A stretch of 64,000 nt of DNA from Alnus glutinosa (taxonomy: Eukaryota; Streptophyta; Magnoliopsida; Fagales; Betulaceae), in the NCBI RefSeq assembly GCF_958979055.1, contig NC_084896.1:28643501-28707500 (forward strand), given 5' to 3'. How positions within the stretch are numbered: position 1 is the first letter of the stretch; each line of letters starts with the position of its first letter. Made by a program: the position numbers and the translations under genes. Of the stretch, positions 61,682-64,000 are shown in pieces. The notes beneath the pieces are model-generated. The model made no database searches. It worked only from the letters and a program-made list of their open reading frames with translations, and had not been told where the DNA came from.

Positions 61682-63120
61682 CAGTACTTCCCAACACTTC
61701 TGGAAAAAAAGCCATAGTGAAACCATCCGGTCCTAGCACCTTATCACCATTCAATCCCCTCACCACCTCCCACACCTCCTGCTCCTCAAACTCCATTTTT
61801 AACCAAGTACTCTCATTCGCATCAATGGATTGGAACGAGAGACCATCCACCATTGGCTGCCAAGTACACTGCTCAGAATACAATTTGTTGTAAAAATGTA
61901 ATATATGCTCCTTTATCTCCATAGGATTATCGGATATAGAACCATTGATACTCAAAGATTCCACATCATTATTTCTTCGATGTGAGTTGGCCACCCTATG
62001 AAAAAATTTGGTGGTTTTGTCCCCCTACTTCAACCATAAAGCTCTTGAATTCTGTCTTCAACTCACTTCCTCAAAAAAAGAAAGTTTTCTCCAACACTTT
62101 AGACATATCCACCTACTTCATCCCTTCCTCCTCCACTAAACCAAGGTCCTTTGCAATTAAATCTAGATCCCGAATGCCCTCCAATAACTCATTCTTTTTC
62201 TTCCCTACGTCACCAAAACCCCCTTCATTCCCTTTTTTCGAGTCTGCCTTCAAAGCTTTTAACTTACTAGCCAACACATAACTATGTAAACCATGAAAAT
62301 CATAGGACATCTACCAAATTTTAACCTGTTCCACAAAACCTTCAGATTTCAGCCACATGTTTTCAAACTTAAAATACATGCTCCCTCCTTTGGGCTTCCC
62401 GCAATCAAACAACAAAACGTGATCTGACAGTAGTCTTGGCAGTCACCTCTGTGTCACCTCCAGATAATGTTCTTCCCACTTTGGAGATAGTAAGAATTTG
62501 TCAATACTAGACCATATTTTCTCTTTCTGATTATTTAACCAAGTAAATTGCCCCCTACAAGCGGTATACCCACCAATCCTTGTACGAAAATAAAATACAA
62601 AAACTTCGCCATAGATGCAGAATAACTTGAATCACCTGATCTCTCGCTTGGAAACCGAACCACATTGAAATCTCTCCCAATACACCATGACATCTTCCAC
62701 CAGCTCATCAAACTAGCCAACTCATCCCACAAAACCCTCCTATTCCCATCATCATTCGGCCCATACACACCCCCAAACGCCCAAACAAAATAATCATCAG
62801 TACTTTTCAAAGAGCAAGCAACTGTATATCTCCTCATACTCCTCAATCTTTTCCACCACCCGCCTATCCCACATTAACAAAACTCCACCTGAGTCCCCGC
62901 TTGATCCCAATATAGCACCAATCCACATGTTGGCAACCCCATAATCTCCAAATCACCTCCCTTGAAACATTTTCCAGCTTCGTCTCCAATAAATGATTAA
63001 ATATTAATCATTTAATTAATATTTACTTATAAAAAAAAAGATTCTGATCCTCGGTCTTTGATTAAGCGCATTCAACCCTCTAACACCCTCTTAACATTCC
63101 ACATTACTATTTTTTGTTTC
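61682..63120 (-). pseudogene. LINE ORF2: endonuclease and start of reverse transcriptase
   Basis: Minus-strand fragments, in order, are: a start resembling MWNVKRVLEGLNALNQRPRI near 63100, LETKLENVSREVI, VWAFGGVYGPNDDGNRR, WCIGRDFNVVRFPSERSG (AP-endonuclease-like fold), a linker KKKNELLEGIRDLDLIAKD, then WLKMEFEEQEVWEVVRGLNG and KVLGPDGFTMAFF (first RT block). An AT-rich insert of about 45 bp at 62990-63035 and several stops show decay. Confidence 0.83.
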
Positions 63121-63344
63121 ATAAAACACCATTTGAGCCCCTCCCCTGTCCTCTCCCTCTTTGTGATTGTCCCCCCTTCTTTTCACAGTTAATAGAGCAA
63201 TCCAACCTTTTTAACTCCCAATTGCCTTTAGACCCTGGTGTCAAATGTACATAGACATATTCCTCATTAAAGAATGATCTCTAGTTGCTTCAATCTCGGC
63301 AAATAATACCAACATTTTACCCTCGAACCCATCACACGACAAGC

Positions 63345-63640
63345 CTAATGGTTGGTGTTATCTTCGCAACCTAAAAAGTCTGCTTGAATTACGTGATCAA
63401 CATCTCCCCCAACTCTGTATGGAAGCAAAGAAGATTTGTCTCTCTCTCTTTTAACCCTAAAGCCGTGAGAGCAATTGAGGAAGGTGTCTTCAAAGATTGA
63501 ACCCAATACCATGGAGACAGCATCCATGACAATGATATCTCTTTGATGAGGTATGGTGATTGGTCTTAGCTTCCCCGGCTTGTTCCGCTTGGGAATCAAA
63601 GCCCCACTTTTTATCAAACCTATCAAGGGAAAAGCGAAAG
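63345..63640 (-). pseudogene. group II intron-type reverse transcriptase fragment
   Basis: The minus-strand frame reads LIKSGALIPKRNKPGKLRPI, then TIPHQRDIIVMDAVSMVLGS and FEDTFLNCSHGFR, later GGDVDHVIQADFLGCEDNTN. These match the order RT-1 (IPK--GK-RP), RT-2 (SHGFR) and RT-3 (D---CFD-I-H) of organellar maturases and mitochondrial-plasmid RTs rather than L1 RT. The usual catalytic-domain context downstream is replaced by the LINE ORF1 end. It may be transferred organellar DNA or a relic of a nuclear maturase-like gene. It is not functional. Confidence 0.65.
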
Positions 63641-64000
63641 GAAGAATTGCTCAATTCCTTTTTGATACTCTAGATCTCTATTTCACCGAGTTTATCTTTA
63701 TATTAATTTGGATAGTCTTTTCAAAGTGAATGTACTATTGCGATCATCTTTTTGATCAAATGAGTTGGTTTTTTGTTTGTTAATGTTTTCAATGGTAACA
63801 TTTACTTGTCCAACTCCCTTGTGTTCTGCACTGTTCGTTCGTTTTTTACAATCTCAAGCTTACGACATGGCAAAAATCCTTCACCCTATAAACAACCCAA
63901 TTGGAAGACAGCTTATTAGGAGTCCCCTCACCCACACCCATTGCCAACGGAATGACGGACAATGGTTCACTCCCCTACAACTTCTCCCTAGGGATGTAAA
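63641..64000. other. unassigned right edge
   Basis: No gene or repeat was recognised in the last 360 bases. The minus strand has no long frame here. Upstream exons of the TVP38-like gene were looked for and not found. Confidence 0.4.

Larger units (their letters stand above)
58052..63344 (-). mobile_element. L1-type LINE, decayed, split by two insertions
   Basis: On the minus strand it runs from the end of ORF1 (about 63340-63120) through ORF2 endonuclease and reverse transcriptase to the 3' end with ACTTATCAAAAAATAAAG at about 58052. The present pieces are 61682-63344, 59188-59440 and 58052-58508; removing the inserts at 59450-61672 and 58512-59184 restores collinearity. Recognisable parts are WCIGRDFNVVRFPSERS (endonuclease), GDKVLGPDGFTMAFFPEVLG and IPKKTCVVDVKDFQPSSLVG, later ILDSVLIANECLDS (RT). 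Stops and shifts are frequent. It lies in the intron of the TVP38-like gene, in the same direction. Confidence 0.88.

Overview
This is plant nuclear DNA from a dicot, probably a woody rosid. The gene set, the short AT-rich GT-AG introns and the nested plant transposon families point that way; the genus cannot be fixed from sequence alone. Four host genes are visible. They are the 3' part of a ferric-chelate reductase (FRO) gene (+, 180-2410), a complete membrane-anchored endo-1,4-beta-glucanase of the KORRIGAN type (+, 5355-9098, 6 exons, 618 aa), a complete MLO-type seven-transmembrane gene (+, 12585-17812, 14 exons, 507 aa), and the last exon of a TVP38/TMEM64-like membrane protein gene (-) that is cut in two at 44388/57901.

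Right of the MLO gene its 3' half (intron 6 to past the stop, 15968-17930) is present a second time, starting at 21346. The second copy has been blown up from about 2 kb to over 20 kb by nested insertions. A copia LTR retrotransposon lies in intron 10 (22248-28833, TSD ATAAT). An 11.7 kb Helitron lies inside exon 11 (28942-40681, between A and T). Inside the Helitron a 5.55 kb Mutator-like element (31327-36880, 77-bp TIRs, 9-bp TSD) carries an apparently intact five-exon FAR1-type transposase gene and a NAC-domain fragment on the opposite strand. The first MLO copy gives the empty site for the copia element and the Helitron; a sister repeat in the Helitron gives it for the MULE.

From 44389 to 57897 a complete 13.5 kb CACTA (En/Spm) element sits in the coding sequence of the TVP38-like gene (TSD TAA). 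It holds CACGTG-containing subterminal repeats, a series of hairpins, a 2.4 kb block of telomere-like CCCTAAA/CCCTAAC sequence, an intact TNP2-type transposase (4 exons, 1114 aa) and an intact Transposase_24 (TNPA-like) protein (7 exons, 693 aa). It looks capable of self-mobilisation.

The right end (58.0-63.3 kb) is an old L1-type LINE on the minus strand. It was split by a Tourist-like MITE (58512-59184, TSD TAA) and by a 5'-truncated, ORF1-only LINE relative on the plus strand (59450-61672, near-perfect 9-bp TSD). A smaller relative of the ORF1-only element sits in intron 2 of the KORRIGAN gene. Next to the LINE is a fragment of a group II intron-type reverse transcriptase (63345-63640). 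All exon structures were worked out by hand from splice signals, reading phase and remembered family features; no searches were run.
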